37,803 nucleotides of DNA from Mycobacterium sp. E1214 (GTDB lineage Bacteria > Actinomycetota > Actinomycetes > Mycobacteriales > Mycobacteriaceae), in contig NZ_LZJC01000061.1 in NCBI RefSeq assembly GCF_001666755.1, forward strand, positions 1-37,803, written 5' to 3'. A program made the position numbers and the translations under genes. The notes beneath the pieces were generated by a model. The model was not told where the DNA came from. It made no database searches and saw only the letters and a list, made by a program, of their open reading frames with translations. This document shows, piece after piece, positions 7,722 to 15,399 of this stretch. How positions within the stretch are numbered: position 1 is the first letter of the stretch; each line of letters starts with the position of its first letter.

Positions 7722-8618
7722 ATGGGCGCCGGGCACAACCACACCCCCGCCGGGACGGACTCCTCCCGGCTGATCCCCCGCATGATCCTGGCCGCGGCGA
7801 TACTCGCGGCGTTCTTCGTCGTGGAGCTGGTCACGTCGCTGCTGATCAACTCGATCGCCTTGCTGGCCGACGCCGGCCACATGCTCACCGACGTCGTAGC
7901 GGTGTTCATGGGGCTGGCCGCCGTCATGCTGGCCCGACGGGGCAGCACGTCACCCGCGCGGACGTACGGGTGGCACCGCGCCGAGGTGTTCACCGCGGTC
8001 GCCAACGCCGCGCTGCTGGTCGGGGTGGCCCTGTTCATCCTCTACGAGGCCATCGAACGGCTCAGCGACGCGCCGCCGATCCCCGGCGTCCCGATGATCG
8101 TGGTGGCGCTGGCCGGCCTGGCCGCCAACTTCGCGGTGGCGCTGCTATTGCGGTCACAGTCGTCGGGCAGCCTGGCGGTCAAGGGCGCCTACATGGAGGT
8201 CGTCGCCGACACCGTCGGCAGCCTGGGCGTGCTGATCGCCGGCATCGTCACCGTGACCACGCACTGGCCCTACGCCGACGTGGTGGTGGCCGTGCTGGTC
8301 GCGCTGTGGGTGCTGCCCCGGGCCATCGCGCTGGCCCGCGACGCGCTGCGGATCCTGTCGGAGTCGTCGCCCACCCACATCGACGTCGAGGAGCTGCGGA
8401 CCGCGCTGGGCGCCGTCGACGGCGTCACCGAGGTCCACGACCTCCACGTCTGGACGCTCGCGCCCGGCAAGGACATGTGCACCGCGCACCTGACCAGCTC
8501 GGCGGACTCGGCGCGGGTGCTGAACGACGCCCGCGCGGTGCTGTCGGCCCGCGGGCTCGACCACGCCACCGTGCAGATCGAAGGGCCGGGCGGAGCCGAC
8601 TGCGCTGAGACCTTCTAG
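7722..8618 (+). CDS. zitA: Cation diffusion facilitator, zinc exporter of the CzcD/ZitA type
   Basis: A 298-aa inner-membrane metal/proton antiporter expected to export Zn2+ (possibly Co2+ or Cd2+). The N-terminus is His-bearing (GHNHTPAG). TM2 carries the metal-site signature LLADAGHMLTD (D50, H53, D57) and TM5 carries AYMEVVADTVGS, the Glu...Asp version found in CzcD-type CDFs. Six membrane segments are followed by a cytoplasmic C-terminal domain (from about 210) with HDLHVWTLAPG. ATG at 7722 is preferred over TTG at 7713, which lies inside the operator palindrome. The gene sits between the Rv0359 and Rv0360c homologs, a place H37Rv lacks it; from memory M. smegmatis has zitA near purA. The symbol rests on family and context. 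Confidence 0.85.
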   Translation: MGAGHNHTPAGTDSSRLIPRMILAAAILAAFFVVELVTSLLINSIALLADAGHMLTDVVAVFMGLAAVMLARRGSTSPARTYGWHRAEVFTAVANAALLVGVALFILYEAIERLSDAPPIPGVPMIVVALAGLAANFAVALLLRSQSSGSLAVKGAYMEVVADTVGSLGVLIAGIVTVTTHWPYADVVVAVLVALWVLPRAIALARDALRILSESSPTHIDVEELRTALGAVDGVTEVHDLHVWTLAPGKDMCTAHLTSSADSARVLNDARAVLSARGLDHATVQIEGPGGADCAETF

Positions 8619-8648
8619 GACCTTCTAGGACCTTCTCAGACCCTGCTA
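8609..8648. repeat. Degenerate 10-bp tandem repeat at a convergent gene end
   Basis: Four consecutive 10-bp units: GACCTTCTAG at 8609-8618 and 8619-8628, GACCTTCTCA at 8629-8638 and GACCCTGCTA at 8639-8648. The first unit holds the stop codon of the cation exporter and the last holds the stop of the convergent DUF3151 gene (TAG on the minus strand). Probably slippage-derived; a terminator role is not evident, since no hairpin forms. Confidence 0.8.
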
Positions 8649-9065
8649 GCCGTCCAACCCCAGCGCGGCGCGGGCGGTGGGGTCGCAGTCGTCGAGCAGA
8701 TCCAGGCAGCGCGCGTACTCCGGCGCCTCGCCGATCGAGTCGGCGGCGCGCGCCAGCGCCGCCACGCAGCGCAAGAAGCCGCGGTTGGGCTCGTGCGCGT
8801 AGGGCACCGGGCCGAAGCCCTTCCAGCCGTTCCTGCGCAACTGGTCCAGGCCCCGGTGGTAGCCCGTGCGGGCGTAGGCGTAGGCCGTGATGGCCTGGTC
8901 GTCGGCCAGCGCCTGCTCGGCGAGCGCGGCCCAGGCCACCGACGCCGCCGGATGCGCGGCGGCGACGATGCCCGGTTTCTCGCCGGCGAGCAGTTCGGCC
9001 TCGGCGTCGAAATCGCCGGGCAGCAGGATCGGGTCGGGTCCTAGGAGATCTCCCATCGGCGTCAT
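8646..9065 (-). CDS. DUF3151 family protein (Rv0360c homolog)
   Basis: A 139-aa soluble, acidic protein conserved in actinobacteria; function unknown. Mostly helical with TPR-like spacing: SVAWAALAEQALA, ITAYAYARTGYHRGLDQLRR and FLRCVAALARAADSIG look like successive amphipathic helices, followed by a C-terminal CLDLLDDCDP. It contains the conserved GWKGFGPVPY loop near residue 83. ATG at 9065 is chosen; upstream codons read out of an untranslated-looking stretch, and no strong Shine-Dalgarno is present. Convergent with the cation exporter and divergent from the Rv0361 homolog. No catalytic motif is visible. Confidence 0.8.
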   Translation of the reverse strand: MTPMGDLLGPDPILLPGDFDAEAELLAGEKPGIVAAAHPAASVAWAALAEQALADDQAITAYAYARTGYHRGLDQLRRNGWKGFGPVPYAHEPNRGFLRCVAALARAADSIGEAPEYARCLDLLDDCDPTARAALGLDG

Positions 9066-9140
9066 GGCTCTATTTTGCAGTTCGCGGTTTCGTGGCCGGC
9101 GCCGCACCTCTCCCTCACCCCATCGCGGGGTATTCGTCGC

Positions 9141-9171
9141 TAAGCTCTGCAACTACCGCACTCCTAGGAGG
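9141..9171 (+). promoter_or_regulatory. Probable -10 box and strong ribosome-binding site for the Rv0361 homolog
   Basis: TAAGCT at 9141-9146 fits TANNNT, and AGGAGG at 9166-9171 is a full Shine-Dalgarno, 9 nt before the GTG at 9181. The ribosome site fixes the start of the downstream gene. Just upstream ACCCC and GGGGT form a small inverted repeat around 9117-9131. Confidence 0.5.
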
Positions 9172-9180
9172 ACAGCAGCC

Positions 9181-9996
9181 GTGGATCCGCGCGAGTCCCG
9201 GAACAAACCGGGCGACGAGTGGGCCTATGACGCCGGTGCGCCCGGCGACGTGTCCAGCGAAGACGTCACCGAGAACGTTCCGCTGATACCCCGCGATGCC
9301 GAGACCGAGACCGTGGTGATCAACCAGGGCGAGCCCCAAGGCGGCCCCGACGACACGTCGGACCCCGCGCACGAGCGCCGCTTCACCGCGCCCGGATTCG
9401 ACGCCAAAGAGACCACGGTCATCGCCACCACACCGGAGCCCGCCACCGAGGTGTTCGCCACTCCGCCGCACGGCCAGCTCGGCGCCCCGCAGAAAGCCGC
9501 TGTGCCACAGTCGATCCCGCCGCGCTTCGGCGAGCGGCTGCGGCCGCCCAAGCAGTTCAACTGGGGCTGGGTGCTGGCGCTGGTCGTCATCGTGCTGGCG
9601 CTGGCGGCGATCGCCATCCTGGGCACCGTGCTGCTGACCCGGGGCAAGCACGCGAAGGCTTCCCAGGAAGACCTGGTCAAGCACACCATCTCGGACTTCG
9701 ACACCGCCATCCAGCGCGGCGACCTCACCACGCTGCGCACCATCACCTGCGGGACCACCCGCGATGGTTACGCCGATTACGACGAGCACTCGTGGCAGGA
9801 ATCGTATGGCCGCGTCTCGGCGGCCAAGCAGTACCCGGTGATCGCCAGCATCGACCAGGTGGTCATCAACGGCCAGCACGCCGAGGCCAACGTCACGACG
9901 TTCATGGCCTACGACCCACAGGTGCGCTCGACCCGCAGCCTCGACCTGCAGTACCGCGACGACCAGTGGAAGATCTGCCAGTCGCCCAGCGGCTGA
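9181..9996 (+). CDS. Single-pass membrane protein with extracytoplasmic NTF2-like domain (Rv0361 homolog)
   Basis: A 271-aa protein. Residues 1-115 are cytoplasmic, acidic and disordered-looking, rich in Pro, Thr and Glu. A single membrane segment follows at about 124-150 (WGWVLALVVIVLALAAIAIL), and then a 120-residue outer domain starting SQEDLVKHTISDFDTAIQRG, which has the helix-then-sheet pattern of the NTF2/DUF4878-like families. Two cysteines (in TITCGT and WKICQS) could form a disulfide. GTG start set by the AGGAGG 9 nt upstream. Unknown function; the topology is reminiscent of many mycobacterial Mce- or kinase-associated membrane proteins. In H37Rv mgtE and fba follow Rv0361; here the DedA gene follows directly. 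Confidence 0.8.
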   Translation: MDPRESRNKPGDEWAYDAGAPGDVSSEDVTENVPLIPRDAETETVVINQGEPQGGPDDTSDPAHERRFTAPGFDAKETTVIATTPEPATEVFATPPHGQLGAPQKAAVPQSIPPRFGERLRPPKQFNWGWVLALVVIVLALAAIAILGTVLLTRGKHAKASQEDLVKHTISDFDTAIQRGDLTTLRTITCGTTRDGYADYDEHSWQESYGRVSAAKQYPVIASIDQVVINGQHAEANVTTFMAYDPQVRSTRSLDLQYRDDQWKICQSPSG

Positions 9997-10034
9997 CCGA
10001 CCGCGTAACCGGTCGGCGGCTCACCCCGAGCCGG

Positions 10035-10040
10035 TATGTT
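10035..10040 (+). promoter_or_regulatory. -10 box of a probable leaderless transcript for the DedA gene
   Basis: TATGTT (TANNNT) ends 8 nt before the ATG at 10049, and no Shine-Dalgarno sequence lies between. This spacing is that of mycobacterial leaderless mRNAs that start at the initiation codon. Confidence 0.45.
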
Positions 10041-10048
10041 GAACGACC

Positions 10049-10750
10049 ATGAGCACCGCCGTGACGGCCCTGCCCAACATCCTCGACCCGATGACCTGGA
10101 TTGGTCCCCAGGGCTATTTCGCGTCGGCGGTGCTGCCGACGATCCTGGTCATCGTCTTCGTCGAGACGGGGCTGCTGTTCCCGCTGCTGCCCGGCGAGTC
10201 ACTGCTGTTCACCGGCGGGCTGCTGGCCGCCAAGGGCACGCTCGACATCTGGGTGTTGGCCCCGGCCGTCGCCATCGTCGCGATCCTGGGCGACCAGACC
10301 GGGTACTTCATCGGCCGCCGGATCGGGCCGGCGCTGTTCAAGAAGGAAGACTCCCGCTTCTTCAAGAAGCACTACGTCACCGACTCGCACGCCTTCTTCG
10401 AGAAGTACGGCGCATGGGCGATCATCCTGGCCCGCTTCCTGCCGTTCGTACGGACCTTCACCCCGGTGATCGCCGGGGTCTCCTACATGCGTTACCCCGT
10501 CTACCTGGCATTCGACATCGTCGGCGGCGTGCTGTGGGGCGGCGGCGTGACGCTGATCGGGTACAACCTGGGCAACGTGCCGTTCGTTCACCAGAACCTG
10601 GAAAAGATCATCCTCGTGATCCTGTTCGTGTCGATGATCCCGGCGTTCGTCGCGGCCTGGCGGGGTTATCGCGGCCGCCGGTCCAAAACCGTTGAGCAGA
10701 GCCCGGATTCAGCGCACCCCGGCCCGGCGGTACGCAACGAAGGCGTCTAG
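10049..10750 (+). CDS. DedA family membrane protein (Rv0364 homolog)
   Basis: A 233-aa polytopic inner-membrane protein of the DedA/SNARE-associated family, some members of which flip lipid carriers such as undecaprenyl phosphate or phosphatidylethanolamine. Family signatures: acidic E39 in FVETG, the re-entrant FPLLPGES loop with E50, GDQTGYFIGRRIG at 81-93, and ARFLPFVRTFTPVIAG at 128-143 with the essential Arg pair (R129, R135). Membrane helices follow to about residue 215, then a short polar tail. ATG start at 10049. The last 42 bp overlap the convergent acetoacetyl-CoA synthetase gene, so the polar tail is coded opposite that enzyme's C-terminus. The substrate is unknown. Confidence 0.9.
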   Translation: MSTAVTALPNILDPMTWIGPQGYFASAVLPTILVIVFVETGLLFPLLPGESLLFTGGLLAAKGTLDIWVLAPAVAIVAILGDQTGYFIGRRIGPALFKKEDSRFFKKHYVTDSHAFFEKYGAWAIILARFLPFVRTFTPVIAGVSYMRYPVYLAFDIVGGVLWGGGVTLIGYNLGNVPFVHQNLEKIILVILFVSMIPAFVAAWRGYRGRRSKTVEQSPDSAHPGPAVRNEGV

Positions 10751-12658
10751 CAGTTCCGGTCGGTCGATCGAACTGATCTGCACTGCCTCGCTGGGCGCGG
10801 CGCCCAGCAGGACGCGCTTGATCGGGATCTCCAGCCGCTTGCCGGTCAGGGTCCGCGGGATGGCGGGCACCACCAGGATGTCGTCGGGCACGTGCCGCGG
10901 TGAGGCGTGCGCGCGGATCGCCGCGACGATGCTCGAGCGCAGCGCGTCGTCGAACTCCACCCCATCCGCGAGGGACACGAACAGCGGCATCCAATAGCCG
11001 CCGTCGCCCTGCTCGACGCCCACCACCAGGCAGTCGTCCACCTCGGGCAGGCCCTCGACCGCGCCGTAAATCTCGGCGCTGCCCATCCGGACGCCCAGCC
11101 GGTTCAGGGTGGCGTCCGAGCGGCCGTGCACCACAACGGATCCCCGCTCGGTGATGGTGATCCAGTCGCCGTGGCACCACACACCCGGGTACTTGTCGAA
11201 GTACGCGGCGCGATAGCGGCTGCCGTCGTCGTCGTTCCAGAAGAACACCGGCATCGAGGGCATCGGCTTGGTCAGCACCAGTTCGCCCTCTTCACCGATC
11301 ACGGGTTGTTGCGGTCCCACCCACGACTCGATGGCCGCGCCCAGGCAGATACACGACAACTCGCCGGCCACCACCGGCATGATTGCGCAGCCGCCGAGGA
11401 AGGCGGTGCAGACATCGGTGCCGCCGCTCATCGAGATCACCGGCACCGACCGGCCCAGGCCCTCCTGCACCCAGCGGAACCCGGAGGCGGGCAGCGGGGA
11501 CCCGGTGGACCCGACCGCGCGCAGCGCGTCCAGCGGGTAGGTCGCGCCCGGCTTCAGGTCCTCCTTAGCGCAGGCCAGCAGGTAGCCGGCGCCCGCGCCC
11601 AGCACGTTGACGCCGGTCTCGGCGGCCACCCGCCAAAGCCCGTCGGTCCTCAGGTGCGTGGGGCTGCCGTCGTACAACACGATGGTGGTGTCCACCAGCA
11701 GCCCGGACACCAGCAGGTTCCACATCATCCAGCTGGTCGACGAGTACCACAGGAAGCGGTCGCCGGCGTGCAGATCCAGTTGCAGGCTCAGGTATTTCAG
11801 GTGCTCTAGCAGGGCGCCGCCGTGCCCGTGCACGATGCCCTTGGGCTTGCCGGTGGTGCCGGAGGAGAACATCACCCACAGCGGGTGCGCGAACGGGACG
11901 GCCGCGACCTCCAGGGCCGCGTCGTTGTCGATCGCGGCCGCCCACGCCACGGTGTCACCGTCGTGATCCAGCCCCAGCCGCGGCACCACCACAGTGGCCC
12001 GCAGGGTCGGCATGCCGCGGCGGATGGTGTCCAGCTCCGCGCGGCGGTCGATGCGCTTGCCGCCGTACACCGAGCCGTCGCTGGCCACCAGCACGGCCGG
12101 TTCCACCTGGCCCAGCCGGGCGATCACGCCGTCGACCGAGACGTCCTGGTTGCACACCGCCCACACCGCGCCCACCGCCGCGGTGGCCAGGGCGGCGACG
12201 ACCGCCTCGCCGATGTTGGGTAGGTAACCCACGACGCGATCGCCGGGCCGCACCCCGACGCCGCGCAGGTAGGCGGCGAACGCGGCGGTTTCGGCCTGCA
12301 GCCGCGCCCACGACCACTCGGTGGTGCCGTCCTCGCCGGCGGCGATGAGGGCGGGGCGCTGGTCGGTCGCGTGCCGGAACACCTCGCCGGCGTAATTCAG
12401 GGTGGCGCCGGGGAACCACTCGGCTCCCGGCATGGCGCGGTTGCCGAGCACGGCGCTCGGCGGGGTGGCGGCCTGGACGTCGAAGTAGTGCCAGACGGCG
12501 TCCCAGAACCAGTCGATGTCGTCGACGGACTTGCGGAGCAAGTCGGGGTAGCCGTCGTAGTGCCCGCGCCCGGTCTCGGCCAGCCAGGCCAAGAAGTGGG
12601 TGAGGTTGGCCTGGGCGAGCGTCGCGTCGTCGGGAATCCAGCTGCCGGGCTCGGTCAT
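10709..12658 (-). CDS. Acetoacetyl-CoA synthetase (acetoacetate-CoA ligase)
   Basis: ANL-superfamily ligase that activates acetoacetate with ATP and CoA through an acyl-adenylate. At 649 aa it has the length of the AacS group rather than of short acyl-CoA ligases. Signatures: the ACS-type N-terminus (about 1-110, with WFPGATLNYAGEVFRH near 82), AMP loop FSSGTTGKPKGIVHGHGG near 262, and the GRSDATLNRLGVRMGSAEIY hinge near 520. The catalytic lysine motif TLTGKRLEIPIK lies near 612, and its GKR-x-E-I-P-I-K form is typical of acetoacetate ligases. It starts 7 bp after the GH76 gene, so the two are likely co-transcribed. Role probably in use of acetoacetate from leucine or ketone-body breakdown. 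Start ATG at 12658. Confidence 0.9.
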   Translation of the reverse strand: MTEPGSWIPDDATLAQANLTHFLAWLAETGRGHYDGYPDLLRKSVDDIDWFWDAVWHYFDVQAATPPSAVLGNRAMPGAEWFPGATLNYAGEVFRHATDQRPALIAAGEDGTTEWSWARLQAETAAFAAYLRGVGVRPGDRVVGYLPNIGEAVVAALATAAVGAVWAVCNQDVSVDGVIARLGQVEPAVLVASDGSVYGGKRIDRRAELDTIRRGMPTLRATVVVPRLGLDHDGDTVAWAAAIDNDAALEVAAVPFAHPLWVMFSSGTTGKPKGIVHGHGGALLEHLKYLSLQLDLHAGDRFLWYSSTSWMMWNLLVSGLLVDTTIVLYDGSPTHLRTDGLWRVAAETGVNVLGAGAGYLLACAKEDLKPGATYPLDALRAVGSTGSPLPASGFRWVQEGLGRSVPVISMSGGTDVCTAFLGGCAIMPVVAGELSCICLGAAIESWVGPQQPVIGEEGELVLTKPMPSMPVFFWNDDDGSRYRAAYFDKYPGVWCHGDWITITERGSVVVHGRSDATLNRLGVRMGSAEIYGAVEGLPEVDDCLVVGVEQGDGGYWMPLFVSLADGVEFDDALRSSIVAAIRAHASPRHVPDDILVVPAIPRTLTGKRLEIPIKRVLLGAAPSEAVQISSIDRPELLDAFVAYRRAGVR

Positions 12659-12665
12659 CGGCGGC

Positions 12666-13811
12666 TCATTCCTGGTGCGGGGCGGCGTCGTTGCCTGCAG
12701 TCACGGCGGTGACGTTACAGGCGGCCTCCATCAGCATCCAGCCCGACAGCTGCACCGACAGGTCCCGCTCGGGGATCTCCGATCCGCTTACCGCACCCTC
12801 GATGAACTCCCCCTCTTTGCCGGCGGCGGTGGGCAGTTGCGCGTCGCGATCCCAGAACGGTCCGAACACCGGCAGGCCGTCGACCGTCTGCCGGTGGTCC
12901 CATGCCGCCTTGGCACTGGCCAGCACCAGCCGGCGCGCGGTGTCGCGGGCGACGGCGTCGTCGGCCGAGTCGCCGGGCAAGGTGGTGGCGACGAGTGCCA
13001 GGTAGCGGGCCGTGATGCCGGAGAACAGCCCGCCGTCACCACCGCCGGCGCCGGTCAGGACGCCCGCGGGCGCCATGTGTTCGGCGACGGCCGCGACCAG
13101 GCGGTGCACCCGGGCGCCGTGGCGGGCCCGGACCTCGGCGCCGGTGCGGGCGGCGAGTTCGGTCTCCAGCCCGAGCACCACGCCCTGGCAGTAGGTGTAC
13201 TGCGCACGCACCAGCGAGCCGTCCTTGATGCCGTCGAACACCAGGTGTGTGTCGGGATCGATCAGCGTGCGGTCGATCCAATCCGCCATCTGCCCGGCCC
13301 GTTTCAGGTGGTCACCGTAGCGGGCGAGGAAGATCCCCGCCGGCCCGTTGGCCGGGGCGTTGAAGAAATTCCCCGGCTTGCGCCACGGGATGCCGCCGCC
13401 GTCTTGCGGCGCCCACGCGCCGACGAATTGGCCGGCGAGCTTGGAGAGCGCACCCGGGCGTTGCACGTCGGCGATGCGTGCGGCGCGTTCCAGCGCCAGC
13501 GCGAGCCAAGCCATGTCGTCGTAGTAGTTGTTGGTCCAGGAGAGGTTGTTACGCAGCCGGTGCGAGCGGATCTGCCGGGTGATCCGGGCCCGCCGTTCGG
13601 CCTGCGGGTCGCGCCGCTGCGCGTCGACCAGGCAGTCCAGCAGGTGCGCCTGCCACCAGTAGTGCCAGGTTCCGAACAGCCGGTCGCGCCGGGTCGGCGG
13701 CCAGCCCACCACGCCGAGCTGGGTCGCGGGCAAACCCCACAGCCGCTTCAGGTGTCGTTGCGCCACAGCGGCTTCGGCGCTGGCCGCGCGGTTGGCCCAG
13801 AGCTGATCCAT
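12666..13811 (-). CDS. Glycoside hydrolase family 76 protein (alpha-1,6-mannanase-like; Rv0365c homolog)
   Basis: A 381-aa (alpha/alpha)6-barrel protein of GH76, endo-alpha-1,6-mannanases. The paired catalytic aspartates are in NNYYDDMAWLA (D98, D99). Other family features are WHYWWQAHLLDCLVD near 49, GGGIPWRKPGNFFNAPANGP near 138 with the conserved Asn/Pro loop, and YTYCQGVVLG near 213. No signal peptide, lipobox or membrane segment is visible at the N-terminus (MDQLWANRAASAEAAV), so it appears cytoplasmic, unusual for a GH76 enzyme. In mycobacteria the natural alpha-1,6-mannan chains are those of lipomannan and mannose polysaccharides; which one is met in the cytosol is unclear. It lies 33 bp downstream of the methyltransferase gene. 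Confidence 0.83.
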   Translation of the reverse strand: MDQLWANRAASAEAAVAQRHLKRLWGLPATQLGVVGWPPTRRDRLFGTWHYWWQAHLLDCLVDAQRRDPQAERRARITRQIRSHRLRNNLSWTNNYYDDMAWLALALERAARIADVQRPGALSKLAGQFVGAWAPQDGGGIPWRKPGNFFNAPANGPAGIFLARYGDHLKRAGQMADWIDRTLIDPDTHLVFDGIKDGSLVRAQYTYCQGVVLGLETELAARTGAEVRARHGARVHRLVAAVAEHMAPAGVLTGAGGGDGGLFSGITARYLALVATTLPGDSADDAVARDTARRLVLASAKAAWDHRQTVDGLPVFGPFWDRDAQLPTAAGKEGEFIEGAVSGSEIPERDLSVQLSGWMLMEAACNVTAVTAGNDAAPHQE

Positions 13812-13844
13812 AGCTGTCGATCCTGCCCCATCGGGGGTCCGGGA

Positions 13845-14486
13845 TCACCAGGCCCGTGACAGGTCGGCGTGCTGGCGTACCCACGCGTGCATGGCGATCC
13901 CGGCGGCGACGCCCGCGTTGATGCTGCGCGTCGAGCCGAATTGGGCGATCGACACGGTCAGCGCCGCGCCGGCGCGGGTGTCGTCGGTGATGCCGGGCCC
14001 CTCCTGGCCGAACACCAGCAGGCACTCGCGCGGCAGCGCGGCCTGCTCCAGCCGCGCCGCCCCCGGGACGTTGTCGACGGCCACCGCGGTCAGGCCCGCC
14101 GCCGCGGCGAAGTCGAGCAGCTCGGCGGTGCTGTCGTGGTGGCACAGCCGCTGGTACCGGTCGGTCACCATGGCGCCGCGACGGTTCCAGCGCCGCCGAC
14201 CCACGATGTGGACGGTGTGCACGGCGAAGGCGTTGGCGGTGCGCACCACCGACCCGATGTTCGCGTCGTGCCCGAAGTTCTCGATCGCCACGTGCAGCGG
14301 GTGACGGCGCCGGTCGATGTCGGCGATGATCGCCTCCCGCGTCCAGTACCGGTAGGCGTCGACGACGTTGCGGGTGTCGCCGCCGCGCAACAGGACCGGG
14401 TCGTAGCGGGGGTCGTCGGGCACCGCACCGGGCCAGGGGCCGACGCCGGCCGAGGTGCCCCATTCCGTCGGTCCGGGCTCACTCAT
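13845..14486 (-). CDS. SpoU/TrmH-family RNA 2'-O-methyltransferase (Rv0380c homolog)
   Basis: A 213-aa SPOUT (knotted) methyltransferase that should methylate a ribose 2'-OH in tRNA or rRNA with SAM. All three family motifs are visible: motif 1 IENFGHDANIGSVVRTANAF (69-88) with the catalytic Arg82, motif 2 LVFGQEGPGI (157-166), and motif 3 STRSINAGVAAGIAMH (185-200). About 50 residues precede the fold, longer than I recall for Rv0380c, so an internal start is possible. The ATG overlaps the stop of the lipoprotein gene by 4 nt (ATGA), which supports the start given. RNA target unknown. Confidence 0.87.
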   Translation of the reverse strand: MSEPGPTEWGTSAGVGPWPGAVPDDPRYDPVLLRGGDTRNVVDAYRYWTREAIIADIDRRRHPLHVAIENFGHDANIGSVVRTANAFAVHTVHIVGRRRWNRRGAMVTDRYQRLCHHDSTAELLDFAAAAGLTAVAVDNVPGAARLEQAALPRECLLVFGQEGPGITDDTRAGAALTVSIAQFGSTRSINAGVAAGIAMHAWVRQHADLSRAW

Positions 14487-15385
14487 CGCTGCGTCCACAC
14501 CCCGGCGTGCGTGCCGTCGATCGCCACGGTCGCGTAGAGCAGCGCGTCGTTGATCTCGCCCTGGGTGCACAGCGACGCGTTGACGTGCACGGCGTCCAGC
14601 GAGGCGTCGGGCAGGATCAGCACCGACGACCCGTAGGTCGCGCAGGCGGGATTGAGGCCCCGCCCCGGCTGCGCCGGCGACGCGAGCAGCATCACCGGGC
14701 CGCCGCGCTTGGCGGACTCGTCGCGGTAGCGGGCCGCCACGCCGTCGGCCTCCAACCCGAGCAGCATGAAGCCGTTGCCGGTGAACGCGCCGGGATCCCC
14801 CAGCTGGGCCTGCGTCACCGGCTTGCCGTCGGCCCGCCACGCCGACAGGCTCGCCGTCTTGACCGACAGGCCGCCGCTGTCGTTGGCGTTGGTGGGCAGC
14901 AACCCCACCGGGAACGCCACCGGGTAGGCCGATGACGAGTCGGGGATGCGGTCGCGCGGCGAATAGGCGTAGACGCCGCGGACCTGGCTGCGATCCTTCA
15001 GCGGGCCCAGGCACACCGTGCCGGTGAGGCGGTCGGGCGGCGCGGACAGCGGGTGCGCGATGTCGTGGACGCTGGTCAGGGCCGCGTCGCAGCCGCCGAG
15101 CGCCGGCGATTCCATGGGGTGGGCCAGCGCGCCGTAGAGCCCGAAGCGGAGGTCCTCGGCCTTCGCGTGCGGGGCGTGCGGATCCTTGGCCGACGCGTCG
15201 ACGTCGACCAGGACGTAGTCGCCGTCCCAGCGCAGGTTCGACACCGACATGTTCCAGCCCAGCAGGGCCAGCGACTCGCCGATCCGCGCGCCCTGCGCGC
15301 CGTACGGGTTGACGGCGTGGGAGGGATTGGAGCAGCCCGCCAGGCAGACCGCCACGCAGGTGGCCACGGCAAGGAGGAGGCGCAC
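14483..15385 (-). CDS. Putative lipoprotein (Rv0381c homolog)
   Basis: A 300-aa exported protein. The N-terminus MRLLLAVATCVAVCLAGC is a lipoprotein signal peptide: short basic start, hydrophobic core and lipobox LAGC with the acylated Cys18. The mature part is mainly beta with no family I can name. It includes Asn/Asp-rich loops and pairs of cysteines (CDAALT, GTVCLG, NPACAT, SLCTQG) that could form disulfides outside the membrane. GTG start at 15385, 14 bp after pyrE. Located inside an operon with pyrE and an RNA methyltransferase, as in H37Rv, but no shared function is apparent. Confidence 0.78.
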   Translation of the reverse strand: MRLLLAVATCVAVCLAGCSNPSHAVNPYGAQGARIGESLALLGWNMSVSNLRWDGDYVLVDVDASAKDPHAPHAKAEDLRFGLYGALAHPMESPALGGCDAALTSVHDIAHPLSAPPDRLTGTVCLGPLKDRSQVRGVYAYSPRDRIPDSSSAYPVAFPVGLLPTNANDSGGLSVKTASLSAWRADGKPVTQAQLGDPGAFTGNGFMLLGLEADGVAARYRDESAKRGGPVMLLASPAQPGRGLNPACATYGSSVLILPDASLDAVHVNASLCTQGEINDALLYATVAIDGTHAGVWTQR

Positions 15386-15399
15386 AGCGGTGACGGGGC

